Assembly: GCA_018449595.1 (NCBI GenBank)
Contig: JAAVUU010000005.1
Coordinates: 124,001 to 188,000, forward strand
DNA length: 64,000 nt
From: Rhizobiales bacterium dw_265
Lineage (GTDB): Bacteria > Pseudomonadota > Alphaproteobacteria > Micropepsales > Micropepsaceae
Reading direction: 5' to 3'
Part shown: in pieces, positions 63,841 through 64,000 of the stretch
How the letters are laid out: each line of letters opens with the position of its first letter
Numbering within the stretch: position 1 is the first letter of the stretch
Notes under the pieces: generated by a model
Database searches by the model: none
Told to the model about the DNA's origin: nothing
What the model saw: only the letters and a program-made list of their open reading frames with translations
Program-made: the position numbers and the translations under genes

Positions 63841-64000
63841 ATGTGGCTTCTCTATGCCTTCTCGGGTCCGCTCCTCTGGGCGGTTTCCACCCACATCGAC
63901 AAATATCTCGTCGATAAATATTTCCGGCACAGCGACACCGCCGTGCTGATGGTGTTCACCGCCTTCCTGGGGGTGATCGCGCTTCCTGTCATCTGGCTGC
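63841..64000 (+). CDS. EamA-like transporter (3' end missing)
   Basis: The first 53 codons are visible: MWLLYAFSGPLLWAVSTH, IDKYLVDKYFRHSDTAV, LMVFTAFLGVIALPVIWL. These are two predicted membrane helices in the pattern of EamA/DMT-family carriers (FSGPLLWAVSTHIDKYLV). The gene runs off the end of the window. An AAAGAAG-like ribosome site precedes the ATG. The family call is tentative because only the N-terminus is present. Confidence 0.55.
   Translation, partial: MWLLYAFSGPLLWAVSTHIDKYLVDKYFRHSDTAVLMVFTAFLGVIALPVIWL

Overview
The window looks like a chromosomal segment of a high-GC alphaproteobacterium. The evidence is a full division and cell-wall (dcw) cluster followed by lpxC, bamD, recN and ligA, GANTC (CcrM-type) sites in front of ftsZ, a GGAAC-N16-CGTT promoter of the EcfG general-stress type, a SahR-type regulator fused to a methyltransferase next to metF/metH, and HWE-type sensor kinases. 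A member of the Rhizomicrobium/Micropepsis neighbourhood is possible, but the sequence alone does not fix the genus. No rRNA, tRNA, CRISPR array, insertion sequence or prophage was seen.

Layout. (1) 1-7.6 kb, plus strand: the end of a spermidine-synthase-like gene, a ribbon-helix-helix protein, a GST, a DUF4169 protein, the helicase gene uvrD/pcrA, a DUF559 endonuclease-like gene enclosed by inverted double-hairpin repeats, prmA and an M24B aminopeptidase. (2) 7.7-32.9 kb, minus strand apart from one aspartyl-protease-like gene: mraZ-rsmH-ftsL-ftsI-murE-murF-mraY-murD-ftsW-murG-murC-murB-ddl-ftsQ-ftsA-ftsZ, then lpxC-bamD-recN-ligA. Almost every dcw junction overlaps by 1-13 nt or has a gap of 4-9 nt, so one long translationally coupled transcript is likely. 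It starts at a promoter overlapped by four MraZ-box repeats. (3) 33-38.5 kb, mixed: accessory genes, a lower-GC patch with an orphan antitoxin-like and a nuclease-like gene, RNase P RNA between inverted REP-like repeats, an AmpD/AmiD-like amidase, a His-rich membrane protein with an RHH regulator, a small 57-residue gene, and a TerB/J-domain protein. (4) 38.5-48.7 kb: the methionine-cycle operon sahR-metF-metH with its operator, mlaA-mlaC (outer-membrane lipid asymmetry), an MFS transporter and ettA. (5) 48.8-59.6 kb: an envelope and signalling region with a class A acid phosphatase and TonB receptor pair, a divergent OmpR-type two-component system, a degenerate PAP2 protein, a beta-propeller, a beta-barrel, a hydrolase, and an HWE kinase with a single-domain response regulator under an EcfG-type promoter. 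(6) 59.7-64 kb: egtB-egtD for ergothioneine, separated by a 95-bp tandem repeat that encodes two chained mini-ORFs, then an AraD1/FAH-family enzyme, a cupin and the start of an EamA-type transporter.

Most of the window is housekeeping. The less ordinary items are the regulatory layer (MraZ boxes, GANTC cluster, SahR operator, EcfG promoter on a kinase and FATGY-type regulator pair), a shared 26-nt motif upstream of both prmA and ligA, the DUF559 gene whose own C-terminus is encoded by its flanking hairpin, and the egtB/egtD junction repeat. No clearly new defence or biosynthetic system was identified. Gene starts were chosen from overlaps, ribosome binding sites and family knowledge. Homology statements come from recognising motifs, not from database searches.
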